Assembly: GCF_003363265.1 (NCBI RefSeq)
Contig: NZ_QRBF01000002.1
Location: 243,561 to 307,560 of the forward strand
Length of the DNA stretch: 64,000 nt
Direction: 5' to 3'
Origin: Dyella psychrodurans
Lineage (GTDB): Bacteria; Pseudomonadota; Gammaproteobacteria; Xanthomonadales; Rhodanobacteraceae
Shown one piece after another: positions 8,775 to 19,300 of this stretch; positions within the stretch are counted from its first letter, which is position 1, and each line of letters begins with the position of its first letter. The notes beneath the pieces are model-generated. The model worked only from the letters and a program-made list of their open reading frames with translations. It was not told where the DNA came from and searched no databases. A program made the translations under genes and the position numbers.

Positions 8775-9719
8775 TCACGCGACGCGGCGACGTTTTGCAC
8801 TGGCCGACGCTGCGGTGTGCGGATCGAGCAGATCGCTCGGCAGCGACCGGAACACATCGGCAAGCTGCTTGAGAAATCCACCCATCGCCGAACTCTTGCG
8901 CCACAGCATCGCGATACGGCGGCTGGGCGGATGACCGCTGAATTCGACCAGTTGCAGATTCGGCGCCTGCGCCACGGGCGGTTTCACGGCGAGCGTGGGC
9001 AGCAAGGTGATGCCGACATTGGCGGCCACCATCTGGCGCAGCGTCTCCAGGCTCGTGGCGCGAAAACCGCTCTTCTCGCCGGCACCCGCCATGTGGCAGA
9101 CCTCCAGCGCCTGGTCGCGCATGCAGTGGCCGTCTTCCAGCAACAGCAGGCTCTGATCGGAAAGATCGTTGAGCTTCAGCTGCGAACGCTTGGCCAGCGG
9201 ATGCGATTGCGGCACGGCCAGCAGGAAGGGTTCCTCGAACAAAAATTCGGAGTGCAGGCTGTCGTCGTGGACGGGCAGGGCGAGCACGCCGGCGTCGAGT
9301 TTCCCTTCGCGCAGGCGATGCAGCACTGTTTCGGTTTTCTCTTCGACAAGCAGCAATTCGAGGCGCGGAAAACGACTGTGCACCATCGGGACAACGTGTG
9401 GCAGCAAGTACGGCCCCAGCGTGGGGAAAATGCCCAGCCGCACCGTGCCCGATTCCGGATCCACCGTGCGCCGCGCGATGCCCTTGATCTGCTCGATTTC
9501 GTTGAGTACGTCGCGCGCGCGACTGGCGATCTCGCGTCCGACATCCGTCAGCAGCACCTTGCGCGGCGTGCGCTCGACGAGCGGTACGCCCAGCTCGTCC
9601 TCGAGTTTCTTGATCTGCGTGGAGAGCGTGGGCTGGCTGACGAAGCACGCTTCGGCGGCGCGACCAAAGTGCCGGTGTTCGGCCAGGGATACGAGGTAGT
9701 GCAGGTCGCGCAGGTTCAT
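8775..9719 (-). CDS. oxyR: hydrogen-peroxide sensor regulator OxyR (LysR family)
   Basis: The 314-residue LysR-type regulator has an N-terminal winged helix (MNLRDLHYLV, QPTLSTQIKKLE) and a C-terminal sensing domain. The redox cysteine pair sits in GHCMRDQALEVC, with the 9-residue spacing of Cys199 and Cys208 in E. coli OxyR. ATG 9719 has GGAG 6 bases upstream. The frame extends to an in-frame TTG at 9731, but that would absorb the Shine-Dalgarno sequence. It is divergent from ahpC, with a strong operator between them, so it probably activates ahpC and represses itself. Confidence 0.93.
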   Translation of the reverse strand: MNLRDLHYLVSLAEHRHFGRAAEACFVSQPTLSTQIKKLEDELGVPLVERTPRKVLLTDVGREIASRARDVLNEIEQIKGIARRTVDPESGTVRLGIFPTLGPYLLPHVVPMVHSRFPRLELLLVEEKTETVLHRLREGKLDAGVLALPVHDDSLHSEFLFEEPFLLAVPQSHPLAKRSQLKLNDLSDQSLLLLEDGHCMRDQALEVCHMAGAGEKSGFRATSLETLRQMVAANVGITLLPTLAVKPPVAQAPNLQLVEFSGHPPSRRIAMLWRKSSAMGGFLKQLADVFRSLPSDLLDPHTAASASAKRRRVA

Positions 9720-9733
9720 CGATGACTCCAATT

Positions 9734-9770
9734 ATAGGCTTCGCCTATGAACCCTATGGTAATAATTGAT
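9734..9770. promoter_or_regulatory. OxyR operator between oxyR and ahpC
   Basis: A 37-base element fits the two-module OxyR consensus. Module one (9734-9748) is ATAGGCTTCGCCTAT, a perfect ATAG-N7-CTAT inverted repeat. After exactly 7 bases, module two (9756-9770) is a degenerate copy. It abuts the ahpC -35 hexamer, the position from which OxyR contacts RNA polymerase, and lies 15 bases from the oxyR start. Confidence 0.75.
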
Positions 9771-9799
9771 TTGAACAATGCAAGTGCACCCCCTATCTT
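9771..9799 (+). promoter_or_regulatory. ahpC promoter
   Basis: TTGAAC (-35, 9771-9776) and TATCTT (-10, 9794-9799) are separated by 17 bases. They sit directly downstream of the OxyR operator. Transcription would start near 9806, giving a leader of about 60 bases before ahpC. Confidence 0.6.
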
Positions 9800-9867
9800 T
9801 GTACAGGTAGGTGCCGCGGGGTGCGGCGCCTGCGCCCGCTGAAACCCTTATCAATCAGGAGCAATAC

Positions 9868-10407
9868 ATGCTGACCATCGGTGACAAGTTCCCGCAGTTC
9901 AACGTCCCCGCCACCGTTTCGATCGAAAGTCTCGACAAGGCGTTTCAGAACATCGACAACAACACGTACAAGGGCAAGTGGCTGTGCGTGTTCTTCTATC
10001 CCAAGGATTTCACCTTCGTGTGCCCGACCGAAATCAAGGGCTTCAGCGATGTGAACCAGCAGTTTGCCGACCGCGACTGCCAGGTGCTTGCCGCCAGCAC
10101 CGACTCCGAGTTCGTTCACCTCGCATGGCGCAAGGATCACAAGGATCTGCGCGACCTGAAGTTCCCGATGCTGGCCGACATCAAGAAGGACCTCAGCAAC
10201 GCGCTGGGCATCCTGACCGAAGACGGCGTGGCCCAGCGCGCCACGTTCCTGGTCGATCCGCAAGGCGTCATCCGCTTCGTCTACGTGACCGACGGTTCCG
10301 TCGGCCGCAACCCGGCCGAAGTGCTGCGCGTGCTCGACGCCCTGCAGACCGACGAACTGTGCCCCTGCAACTGGAGCCAGGGCGACGAGACCCTCAAGGT
10401 CGCCTGA
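9868..10407 (+). CDS. ahpC: alkyl hydroperoxide reductase peroxiredoxin AhpC
   Basis: AhpC is a 2-Cys peroxiredoxin that reduces organic and hydrogen peroxides. In the 179-residue product the peroxidatic Cys52 lies in FTFVCPTE, and resolving cysteines Cys165/Cys167 lie in DELCPCNW near the C-terminus. AGGAG lies 6 bases before the ATG. A strong terminator separates it from ahpD. The AhpF-type flavoprotein is not present, and the adjacent AhpD is the likely reducing partner, as in the mycobacterial AhpC/AhpD system. Confidence 0.95.
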   Translation: MLTIGDKFPQFNVPATVSIESLDKAFQNIDNNTYKGKWLCVFFYPKDFTFVCPTEIKGFSDVNQQFADRDCQVLAASTDSEFVHLAWRKDHKDLRDLKFPMLADIKKDLSNALGILTEDGVAQRATFLVDPQGVIRFVYVTDGSVGRNPAEVLRVLDALQTDELCPCNWSQGDETLKVA

Positions 10408-10471
10408 TTCCAGTTACCGCCAGCACTCCGCGCCGCTCATCCCCCTCCCCATCGGAGCGCGCGGAGTCGTC

Positions 10472-10507
10472 GCGGCGGCGAAGTTCGCTTCGCCGCCGCT
10501 TTTTTTT
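10472..10507 (+). terminator. intrinsic terminator after ahpC
   Basis: A 12-base-pair GC-rich stem with a TTCG tetraloop (10484-10487) is followed by eight Ts. It separates ahpC from ahpD, so read-through or a second promoter must serve ahpD. Confidence 0.9.
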
Positions 10508-10576
10508 CTTGCTGCGAACGCTTGAGGCCACGCGTGGGCTTCCGGCTCGCATGCCGAAAATTCAAAGAGGTGTCCC

Positions 10577-11116
10577 ATGAGCCTTGCCGACCTGAAAGCC
10601 CAACTGCCCGATTACGCGAAGGACCTGCGGCTTAATCTCGAATCCGTGCTGAGCGAAGGCGGTGCACCGGGTCTGACGAACAAGCAGATTTTCGTGATCG
10701 CACTCGCTTCGGCGATCGCGTCGCGCTACAAGCCGCTCACTGCTGCGATCGCTGAAGAAGCGGCCAAGTATGCGAGCGCGGAAGAACTCAACGGTGCTCG
10801 CGTCGCCGCGGCGATCATGGGCATGAACAACATCTACTATCGCTTCCTGCACCTGGTTGAAGAACCGGAATACGGCACGCTGCGTGCGGGCCTGCGCATG
10901 AACGCGATGTCCAATCCAGGTGGTTCTAAAGTCGACTTCGAACTCGCATCGCTCGCCGTGTCTGCGGTGAATGGCTGCGGCATGTGCCTGGAATCGCACG
11001 AGAAGACACTGCGTAAGCACGGTCTTTCTGCGCAGCCGATTCAGAGCGCCGCGCGCATCGCCGCGGTGATTCATGCTGCTGCGGTTGCACTCGAACAAGC
11101 CGACGTCGCCGGTTAA
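10577..11116 (+). CDS. ahpD: alkyl hydroperoxide reductase AhpD (carboxymuconolactone decarboxylase fold)
   Basis: AhpD is a thiol-dependent partner that re-reduces AhpC, receiving electrons from a lipoylated protein in characterised systems. The 179-residue protein carries the catalytic motif CGMC-x3-H: Cys134, Cys137 and His141. The upstream Glu of the proton-relay set is also plausible near residue 118. It follows ahpC behind a terminator and probably belongs to the same peroxide response. AGAGG precedes the ATG. Confidence 0.94.
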   Translation: MSLADLKAQLPDYAKDLRLNLESVLSEGGAPGLTNKQIFVIALASAIASRYKPLTAAIAEEAAKYASAEELNGARVAAAIMGMNNIYYRFLHLVEEPEYGTLRAGLRMNAMSNPGGSKVDFELASLAVSAVNGCGMCLESHEKTLRKHGLSAQPIQSAARIAAVIHAAAVALEQADVAG

Positions 11117-11142
11117 ACACGTAATAGCACGGAAAATAAAAA

Positions 11143-11169
11143 CCCCGGCACATGTGCCGGGGTTTTTTT
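11143..11169 (+). terminator. bidirectional intrinsic terminator between ahpD and the S8 protease gene
   Basis: A perfect 20-base palindrome (11143-11162) is flanked by an A-run on the left and seven Ts on the right. It can stop transcription from ahpD on the plus strand and from the protease gene on the minus strand. Confidence 0.88.
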
Positions 11170-11198
11170 ATGCAGCGTGTGCAGCGTGAAAGCGCCGA

Positions 11199-13151
11199 TT
11201 ACGGGTTGTAGTCCGCCAGCACCGAGATGTTGCTATAGCTGCCCTGCGGCGCGGTTACAAGTATGTAGTACGTGGTCGCTTGCGGTTGCGGAATAACTAC
11301 CGCTTCGCTGGTGCCGGGCTTGATCGAGCTGAAATCCGCATTGCTGCCGTTAGCGGACGGGGCGCTGCCGGCCTTCACGTACAAGCCCACGTTGCCCGAA
11401 CCGCCAAGGGTGCGGATGTTCAGCGTCGTGGCACCTGCTGGCACGACGATCGAGTACAGATTGCTGGTGGTGGAGCTCTGGCCGGACAGCAACACACCCT
11501 TAGTCAGCGGCGTGGCGCTTGGAGCAGTTCCGCCACCGTTAGCCAATGCAAGGTTGACCGCGGCGTAAGCATCGACAATACCTGCGCCAATCGGATGGTC
11601 TTCGGCGACAGGGAACGCTCGTGCCGACTTCACAACCACGTTGGTGATTTGAGCGGGGGTAAGCGCTTGCGCGCCAGCAGCCTTCACAGCACCATCGATC
11701 ATGGCTACGGTGCCGGTAACTTGGGGTGCGGCCTGCGAAGTGCCTGCCATGCCGCCATAAGCCTCAGCTGGATCGGCAGGATAAATGGGTGTTGTCGCGC
11801 CCAAATTCACAGCCTGCCAGATGAAGCCATTGTCCACGATCTGGCCTGACGAGGCATCGTTGGCATAAATGCCGCCGCCCGGAGCCGAAATCGTAATGCC
11901 ACTGCCGTAGTTGGAATAGAACGCGCGCTTGCCCGTGATGCCGTTGGAGGCGACTGCGATGACGCCCGGGCAGCTTGCCGGTGTGAAGTTGGCAACATCC
12001 GCCGCGCTGTTGCCAGCAGCCACCACCACCGTGGTGCCACGGCTGATTGCATCTTGGATAGCAGCGTATTCGGGGGTGGTGGCATCGCACGTCCCGCTAC
12101 CGCCGAGGCTCATGTTGATAACTTGAGCCGGTTGCGCCAGATCAGGCACGCCATTGATGTGACCACCGGATGCCCATTCGATGGCGTCGGAAATGTCGGA
12201 ATCGTAGCCGCCGCAGTGGCCCAGTACGCGCACGGGCAGGACCTTGGCGTTGTAGGCAATACCGGCCATGCCGATGCCGTTGTTGGTGAGTTCAGCGACT
12301 TCGCCGGACACCACCGTACCGTGCCAGCTGCTTGGCTCACCATCGGCGGGGTTGTTCGAACCGTAGCATTCTTGCAGATAGGGTTGCGTGTTATCCCAGT
12401 CGCCAAGGTCCCAGCCGCCCGGCACGCGATCGTCCGTGGGGCGGCCGGAGACGAACGAATCGGTGATGAAGTCGTATCCGATATTGTTGGTGGCCAGCGA
12501 ATAATCCAGGTCGGGGTGCTGCGTAATACCGGTGTCGATCACGGCTACGGTGATGCCGGTGCCATCGGCGATATTCCACGCATTGTTGACGTCGGCCCCG
12601 CCCGTTGGATTGAAGAAATACCACTGGTACTCCTCGTAGTACGGGTCATCAGGCGTAAAGGCTTGTAGTGCCGCATTAGCCTGTGCATTCATTGCAGCGG
12701 GTGCGGGAATGTCTTTGACCCGGTACATCTTGTAATCCGGCTGCACGTGCGCAACCGACGGGTCAGCAGTGAGCTGTGCCATCAGCGTGTTCGCTTCGCT
12801 CTGATTGAGCTTGCGCGAGGTGCGGACCAGATCGGAACCGACAGCGAGCTTGCGTTGGTACGACGCCGACACGGCGGCCACCGTGGCGCCGCCCGTGGAC
12901 GAAATCGTCGCACGGTCCAGACCGGCACGGCTGATGGCAGCCTTGACGTTTTGCAGAGCAGCGGTGCTGCTGCTGCGCTGAGTCGTGCCGTCTTTGTAGG
13001 TAACGATGAAACGATCATAGGTTTGATTCGCCTGACCAACGCCGACAAACTTGGCCGATAGCGTGGGTGCATCAGCAGCATGAATCGCCGATGCGGACAA
13101 GAACAAAGCGGCAGCCAACGCGCCGAAACGAAGTGTGTGAAGTGACTTCAT
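11199..13151 (-). CDS. secreted subtilisin-like S8 serine protease
   Basis: The 650-residue product has a Sec signal peptide (about 1-26, ending SAIHA-A). An I9-like propeptide runs to about 150, then comes an S8 catalytic domain. The triad is complete: Asp near 207 in VAVIDTGI, His near 276 in SSWHGT, and Ser near 471 in GTSQAAP. The last 110 or so residues look like a bacterial PPC (pre-peptidase C-terminal) domain, usually removed or used in secretion. ATG 13151 is chosen for its signal peptide and an upstream AAGGA; the open frame extends further without homology. It is probably released outside the cell. Confidence 0.93.
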   Translation of the reverse strand: MKSLHTLRFGALAAALFLSASAIHAADAPTLSAKFVGVGQANQTYDRFIVTYKDGTTQRSSSTAALQNVKAAISRAGLDRATISSTGGATVAAVSASYQRKLAVGSDLVRTSRKLNQSEANTLMAQLTADPSVAHVQPDYKMYRVKDIPAPAAMNAQANAALQAFTPDDPYYEEYQWYFFNPTGGADVNNAWNIADGTGITVAVIDTGITQHPDLDYSLATNNIGYDFITDSFVSGRPTDDRVPGGWDLGDWDNTQPYLQECYGSNNPADGEPSSWHGTVVSGEVAELTNNGIGMAGIAYNAKVLPVRVLGHCGGYDSDISDAIEWASGGHINGVPDLAQPAQVINMSLGGSGTCDATTPEYAAIQDAISRGTTVVVAAGNSAADVANFTPASCPGVIAVASNGITGKRAFYSNYGSGITISAPGGGIYANDASSGQIVDNGFIWQAVNLGATTPIYPADPAEAYGGMAGTSQAAPQVTGTVAMIDGAVKAAGAQALTPAQITNVVVKSARAFPVAEDHPIGAGIVDAYAAVNLALANGGGTAPSATPLTKGVLLSGQSSTTSNLYSIVVPAGATTLNIRTLGGSGNVGLYVKAGSAPSANGSNADFSSIKPGTSEAVVIPQPQATTYYILVTAPQGSYSNISVLADYNP

Positions 13152-13207
13152 GACACATGGATCCTTGAAGTGAGGCCTGGGACTATCCGCGTCCAGGGTG
13201 AAATGGC

Positions 13208-13294
13208 GGACGATGCGCAATCGTCCGGTTCTCGCCATGCCGTGAACGGCATGGCGATGTGCAAGCGCCCTCTCCCCTCGCGCGAAGAGGGCGC
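13208..13294 (-). other. three hairpins between the adhesin and S8 protease genes
   Basis: The 149-base gap holds three stem-loops: 13208-13226 (7 bp), 13233-13256 (10 bp, TGAA loop) and 13265-13294 (9 bp, 12-base loop). None is followed by a clear T-run on the minus strand. They may together end or slow adhesin transcription or protect its mRNA. Confidence 0.55.
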
Positions 13295-13300
13295 AATTCG

Positions 13301-16300
13301 TTACCAGCCGAAGCTGACGCCGACCGTGCCGCTGGATTCGCCACCACCGGCAATCGAGCCGCCGATCAGCACGGCGCCGTTACCCGAAATGCGATGAGCG
13401 AGGCCAACCGCCAGCGCTCCCTGACCGGCGTAGGTACCGGCTGCCGCACTCACGCGATTGTCGGTGCCCGGTGCCGCCGCAATGGCGCCGGCCATACCGG
13501 CCATCGCCGTGCCCATGGCGCCCACGCGATTCAAGCGCAGGTTGACCGAGTGGAACTGGCTGTTCACCGAGTCGCGGAACGCGTTGAAGTTGTCACTGGT
13601 GACCAGGCCTGCGGTCTTTTGATCGGTATACGCATTGGCGGAGCTCAGTGTTTGTGTATCACCGGCATCGGCGTACGACTGCGCAGCGTCGATGGCACTT
13701 TGCGTAGCTGCCGCCACTTGGCTGACGTTGGCTGCATCGGTGGCGTTGACCCCCGCGGCGACGTTGGTGATCTGACGTTCCGCACCGACGCTACCCACCG
13801 ATACCGTGTTGGCTTGATCAGCGACCGAGCCGGCACCGACCGCGACGGCATTCGATGCGGTGACCTGACTACCCTGACCGATAGCGGTACCGGACGATGC
13901 GGTGACATTGCTGTCCGCACCCACTGATGTGGCATTCGAAGCCGTGCTGGCAATTTGTGCATTAGTGCCCGCGATGGTGTTCGTATCCGTGATGCTTGCC
14001 GCTTGTGTCGTGCTGGTGCTTGGGACGTTGCTGCTTGTTGCCGGCACGAGTGTGCTGCTGCTCGTGCCTAGACTGCTCACCTGGGTTTCGAGACTTCCGA
14101 CGCGTCCATTCAACGAATTGATGCTGTTGAGGGCACCTGTCATGGCGCCGTCCAGGGCACTAAACGCGCCGCTCACGTTGTTGAACATGTTGCCTTGGAT
14201 GCTGAATTGCGGCAGGCCCATCATGCCGTTGGCATCCATGGCGACATTGCCCCCGATGGCGGCGGCCAGCGACTTGTACTGGTTCACGTTCACTGCATCC
14301 GTGCTGTTCAGGCCGGCTGCGACGTTGGTGAGTGTCGTTCCGCTGTTACCGCCGAACGTGATCGAGGCCTGGTTGCTACCTGCATCGTAAGCAAGGGCTG
14401 AAACGGTGTTGCCGCTGGCATCCATCAGACCTGCCTGCTTGAGCTGAGCAACGTTGACCGCATCGGTGTTCTGGGTGCCTGCCTTGACGTTCGTGATCTG
14501 ACGTTCGCTACCTACGCGGCCCACGGAGACCGTGTTGTCGCGATCGGCAAAGCTGCCGTTGCCCAGCGCCACGCTGTTGTAGCCAGTGCTCAAGCTGTTG
14601 GCACCCAGTGCCATGCTGGCATTGCCAATGGCGGTTGCGCCAAACCCGAGCGCAGTGCTTTGCACGCCCATCGCCGTGCTCGTTGCGCCTATAGCCACCG
14701 TGCCATCGGTAGTTGCCTTGGCATTGGCGCCGCTAGCAACCGACTGCGTGCCGCTGGCGCTGGCGTCGTCGGTACCATCGTTCATGCCATTGGCTTTGAA
14801 GTAGCGATTGGTTTGGGTGCCGGCATTGGCCACCGCATCCAGCTGCGACTTGTTCACCGCATCGGTGGCTTGGGTACCGGCAGCCACGTTGGTGATCTGG
14901 CGTTCGTCGCCGGCACTGCCCACAGAGACACTCATGTCGCGATCGGCCACTGACAGGTTGCCCAACGCGACGGAGCGGCTGCCTTCGCTTAGTGCACCCG
15001 TGCCAATCGCCACACTACGATCGGCTTGGGCTTGCGCACCGGCTCCTAGCGCAGTGGAGGCGAATCCACCCGCATAAGTGTTGGCGACATAAATGTCGTT
15101 ACCTACAACATCGCCATAGATGCCGCCAATGGCCGTGCTGGACTGCCCCGACACACTGGCGAGCGTACCGATGGCGACGGAGTTGCTGGCATTTGCACCG
15201 GTGCTTGCAGCGACGCCCATGGCGATGGAAGCTGGGCCGTGAGCTTCCGACGCCAGACCGATGGCAATGCCGCCACTTGCCGCGCTATCTACATAAGATT
15301 CAGCGCCCAGAGCCAGCGAACCATCTGCCTGCGCATTGGCGGTGTAACCGAATGCACTCGCTTCCAAACCGCTGGCATTGGCTTGCTGGCCTGCGGCGAT
15401 ACTGTTGTCGCCGATAGCCGAGCTGCCATAGCCGACGGCGGTGCTGAAATTACCAATGGCGTTGGCGCCGCTGCCAAAGGCTGAGCTGCCCATGCCCATG
15501 GCGAAGCTGCCCGAGCCGGCGGCAGTGGCGTACTGACCACTGGCGATCGCATCGTCATTACCGTTGCCGGTGGCGGCGAAGTAATGGCTGGCGGCACCGA
15601 CGCTGTCGGAGAGCGCATCCAACTGCGACTTGTTCACCGCATCGGTGTCTTCGGTGCCTGCGGCCACGTTGGTGATCTGGCGTGTGACAGCGTTGTGCTC
15701 GACGCCATAACCATCCGTCCAAGCCGAATCGGCACCGACCGAGACGGTGTTCGCCCGATCAGCATACGAACCCGAACCCAGCGCCACTGCATTCGTAGCA
15801 CCGTAAGCCACTTCGCTGCTTTCGCCGATGGCGGTGCCGTTGCTGTCGAAGCTGAAGGTATTGGCACCGATCACGGTGCTCTTGGGTGCCCAGCTCGCGA
15901 TGTAGCTGCCTGCCCCGACCGTTGTGGCGCGATAAGCGTTAGCTCCCGCATTGGAGCCCACTGCAGTGATTTCATCCACCGTATAGCCACTGCCTGCACC
16001 TGCGCCCAGTGCGGTTGAGTTGTTGCCCAGCACCCACGCCCCGGAGCCGGCTGCCAACGTGTTATAGCCAATGGCCGAGGCAGCGCCACCCAGAGCAGTG
16101 GAGAACATGCCAGTAGCCGTGCTGGCCCAACCCAAGGCGACCGTGCCGAGATTGGCCGTCTGCGCCCGTTCGCCGATGGCGATGCTGCGAACGCCGTTGG
16201 CTTGGCTGTTCAGGCCCATGGCTATCGAGGACCAGCTGGTGGAAGCACTGTTGGAACCGATGGCGATGGCGTTGTAGTACGACGCGGATGCCCCGCCACC

Positions 16301-19300
16301 CAGCGCCAGCGACTGGTCACCGCTGGCCTGCGCATTCGCACCCATGGCAATAGCGCTGTCGCCGAGTGCCGCGCTGCCATAGCCGGAGGCAACGCTGTAT
16401 TGACCGATGGCATTGGCACCACTGCCGAAGGCCGACGCACCATCGCCCATCGCAAAGCTGCCCGAGCCGGCGGCGGTAGCGTACTGGCCGCTGGCGATCG
16501 CATCGTCGTTACCTTGGCCGGTGGCGGCGAAGTAATGACTGGCGGAGCCAACGCTGTCGGAGAGTGCATCCAACTGCGACTTGTTGACCGCATCGGTGGC
16601 CTGGGTACCGACGGCCACGTTGGTGATCTGACGCTCGTTGCCAACGCTACCCACCGAAAGAGTGTTGTCGCGGTCGGCTACCGAACGTGCTCCCAGTGCG
16701 ATGGAGTTGATGCCCGTTACGGCGGTCGAATTACCGATCGCCACGCTCTCCGCCGTCAGGCCGTAGTAGCCGGCATACGGACCAAGCGCTACCGAATTGG
16801 CGCCGTAGGTAGTTGCTGCGAAGCCGAGCGCGACACTGGTCTTGCCGCCGGCTTGGGCTGCCGGGCCCAAGGCCATCGAATAGGTTCCGGTGCTCATCGT
16901 GGGACGAACGATGATGCTGTGGCTAACGTTATCGACAAGCGCGCCTGTCGAGCCTATCGCCATGCTCGACGACCCATTAGCCGTGGCATAGGCACCCATG
17001 GCAATGCTGCCGCTGGCGCTGCTGCCTACGGTGGCAGCCGAACCGATGGCGATGCCGCTGTAAGAATTGGTGCCCACGGAGGCGCCATAGCCGTACGCCT
17101 GGCCGAAATTCGCAGTGCTGTCCACCGCGCCGCCGGCAACCGCCACGGAGTTGTAGCCCAGCGCCTGCGAGCTGCTACCCAGCGCAGTGCTCATAGTGCC
17201 ATTCGCCGTTGCGTTGTTGCCAAGGGCGACACTGCTGTCGCCGATGGCCGAGCTGCCATAGCCGGTGGCGGTGCTGAAATTGCCAATAGCGTTGGCACCA
17301 CTGCCGAAGGCCGATGCACCATTGCCCATCGCGAAGCTGCCCGAACCGGCGGCGGTGCCGTACTGGCCACTGGCGATCGCATCGTCGTTGCCTTGGCCGT
17401 TGGCGGCGAAATAGTGGGTGGCATCGCTTACGCCGTTAGCCACGTCATCCAGCTGCGACTTGTTGACCGCATCGGTACCTTGGGTGCCGGCGGCCACGTT
17501 GGTGATCTGGCGTTCGTGTCCGACGCGGCCCACCGATACCGCGTTGGCACGGTTGGCGATGGAGTTGGCGCCCAGCGCCACGCTGCCGGTGGTGAGCGCT
17601 TGCGCGCTGTAGCCAAGTGCCATCGCATTGTCCGCCTGCGCACGGCTGACATTGCCGAGTGCGGTGGAATTGACGCCACTGGCGGACGAGCCACTACCAA
17701 CTGCCGTGGAACTTTGGCCGTAAGCGAACGAGCTTGCGCCAACGGCCGTAGCATTGCCGCCGATGGCGTAGCTTGCCACGCCCAACGCTGCCGCATTGTC
17801 CCCGGTTGCCAAAGCTAAAGCACCTTGGGCAAGGGAGTAGTTGCCGGCGGCTTGAGCGCCAGCACCGGTAGCGGTGCTGAAATTACCCGTGGCCGCGCTG
17901 TATGACCCGGCTGCCGTCGCCCTCACACCCGTGGCGATGGCATCGTCGCTGCCGTCGTTGTTGCCGTTGGCTTTGAAGTAATGCTGTGCGTCGCTGACGT
18001 TGCCGGCCAAGGTATCCAACTGCGACTTGTTGACCGCATCGGTGGCCTGCGTACCGGCCGCCACGTTAGTGATCTGGCGTTCGGCACCTGCGCTGCCGAC
18101 GGAGACGGTACTGTCACGATCGGCGACGGAGTTCGAGCCCAGCGCAACGCTGTTGTTCGCTATCGCGGCGCTGCCGTAACCCACGGCACTGCTGTAGCTA
18201 CCGATAGCATTGGCGCCACTGCCGAAGGCTGATGCGCCATCGTCCATCGCGAAGCTGCCCGAACCCGCGGCGGTGGCGTATTGACCGCTGGCGATCGCAT
18301 CGTCGTTGCCTTGGCCGTTGGCGGCGAAATAGTGAGTGGCATCGCTCACGCCGTTAGCCACGTCATCCAGCTGCGACTTGTTGACCGCGTCGGTGTCTTG
18401 GGTGCCGGCAGCCACGTTGGTGATCTGGCGTTCGTGTCCCACGCGGCCCACCGATACTGCGTTGGCACGGTTCGCGATGGAGTTGGCACCCAGCGCCACA
18501 CTGCCTGCAGTGAGCGCTTGCGCGTTGTAGCCCAGTGCCATCGCATTGCGTGCCAGCGCGTAGCTGTCAACGCCGAGCGCGGTGGAATTGACGCCATTGG
18601 CGAACGAGGAGCCGCCCACTGCCGTGGAGCTTTGGCCGTAAGCGTAGGCGCCTCCGCCGACGGCCGTACTACCGTCGCCGCTGGCGAGGCTTGCCATGCC
18701 CAACGCGACCGACATGTCCCCGCCGGCGAATGCGTAGGCACCTTGGGCGAGAGAGGTGACGCCGGCGGCTTGAGCACCGATACCGGTGGCGGTGCTGTAA
18801 TTGCCGCTGGCCACGCTGTCTGCCCCGGCCGCCGTCGATTTTATCCCCGTCGCACTCGCATCGTCGCTGCCATCGTTGTTGCCATTGGCTTTGAAGTAAC
18901 GCTGTGCACCGCCGATGTTGCTGGCCAAGTCATCCAACTGCGACTTGTTCACCGCATCGGTGGCCTGCGTGCCGGCCGCCACGTTGGTGATCTGGCGTTC
19001 GTGTCCCGCGCTGCCCACGGATACCGAGTTGGCGCGGTTCGCGATGGAGTTGGCACCCAGCGCCACACTGCCTGCAGTGAGCGCTTGCGCGTTGTAGCCC
19101 AGTGCCATCGCATTGCGCGCCTGCGCATAGCTGTCTGTGCCGAGCGCGGTGGCATTGACGCCATTGGCGAACGCGTCATAGCCGACCGCCGTGGAACCTT
19201 GGCCGTAAGCGAAGGAGAATCCGCCAATAGCCGTGGAATTTTGGCCGTAAGCGAAGGAGTCTTCGCCAACGGCCGTAGCATTATCGCCGATGGCAAAGCT

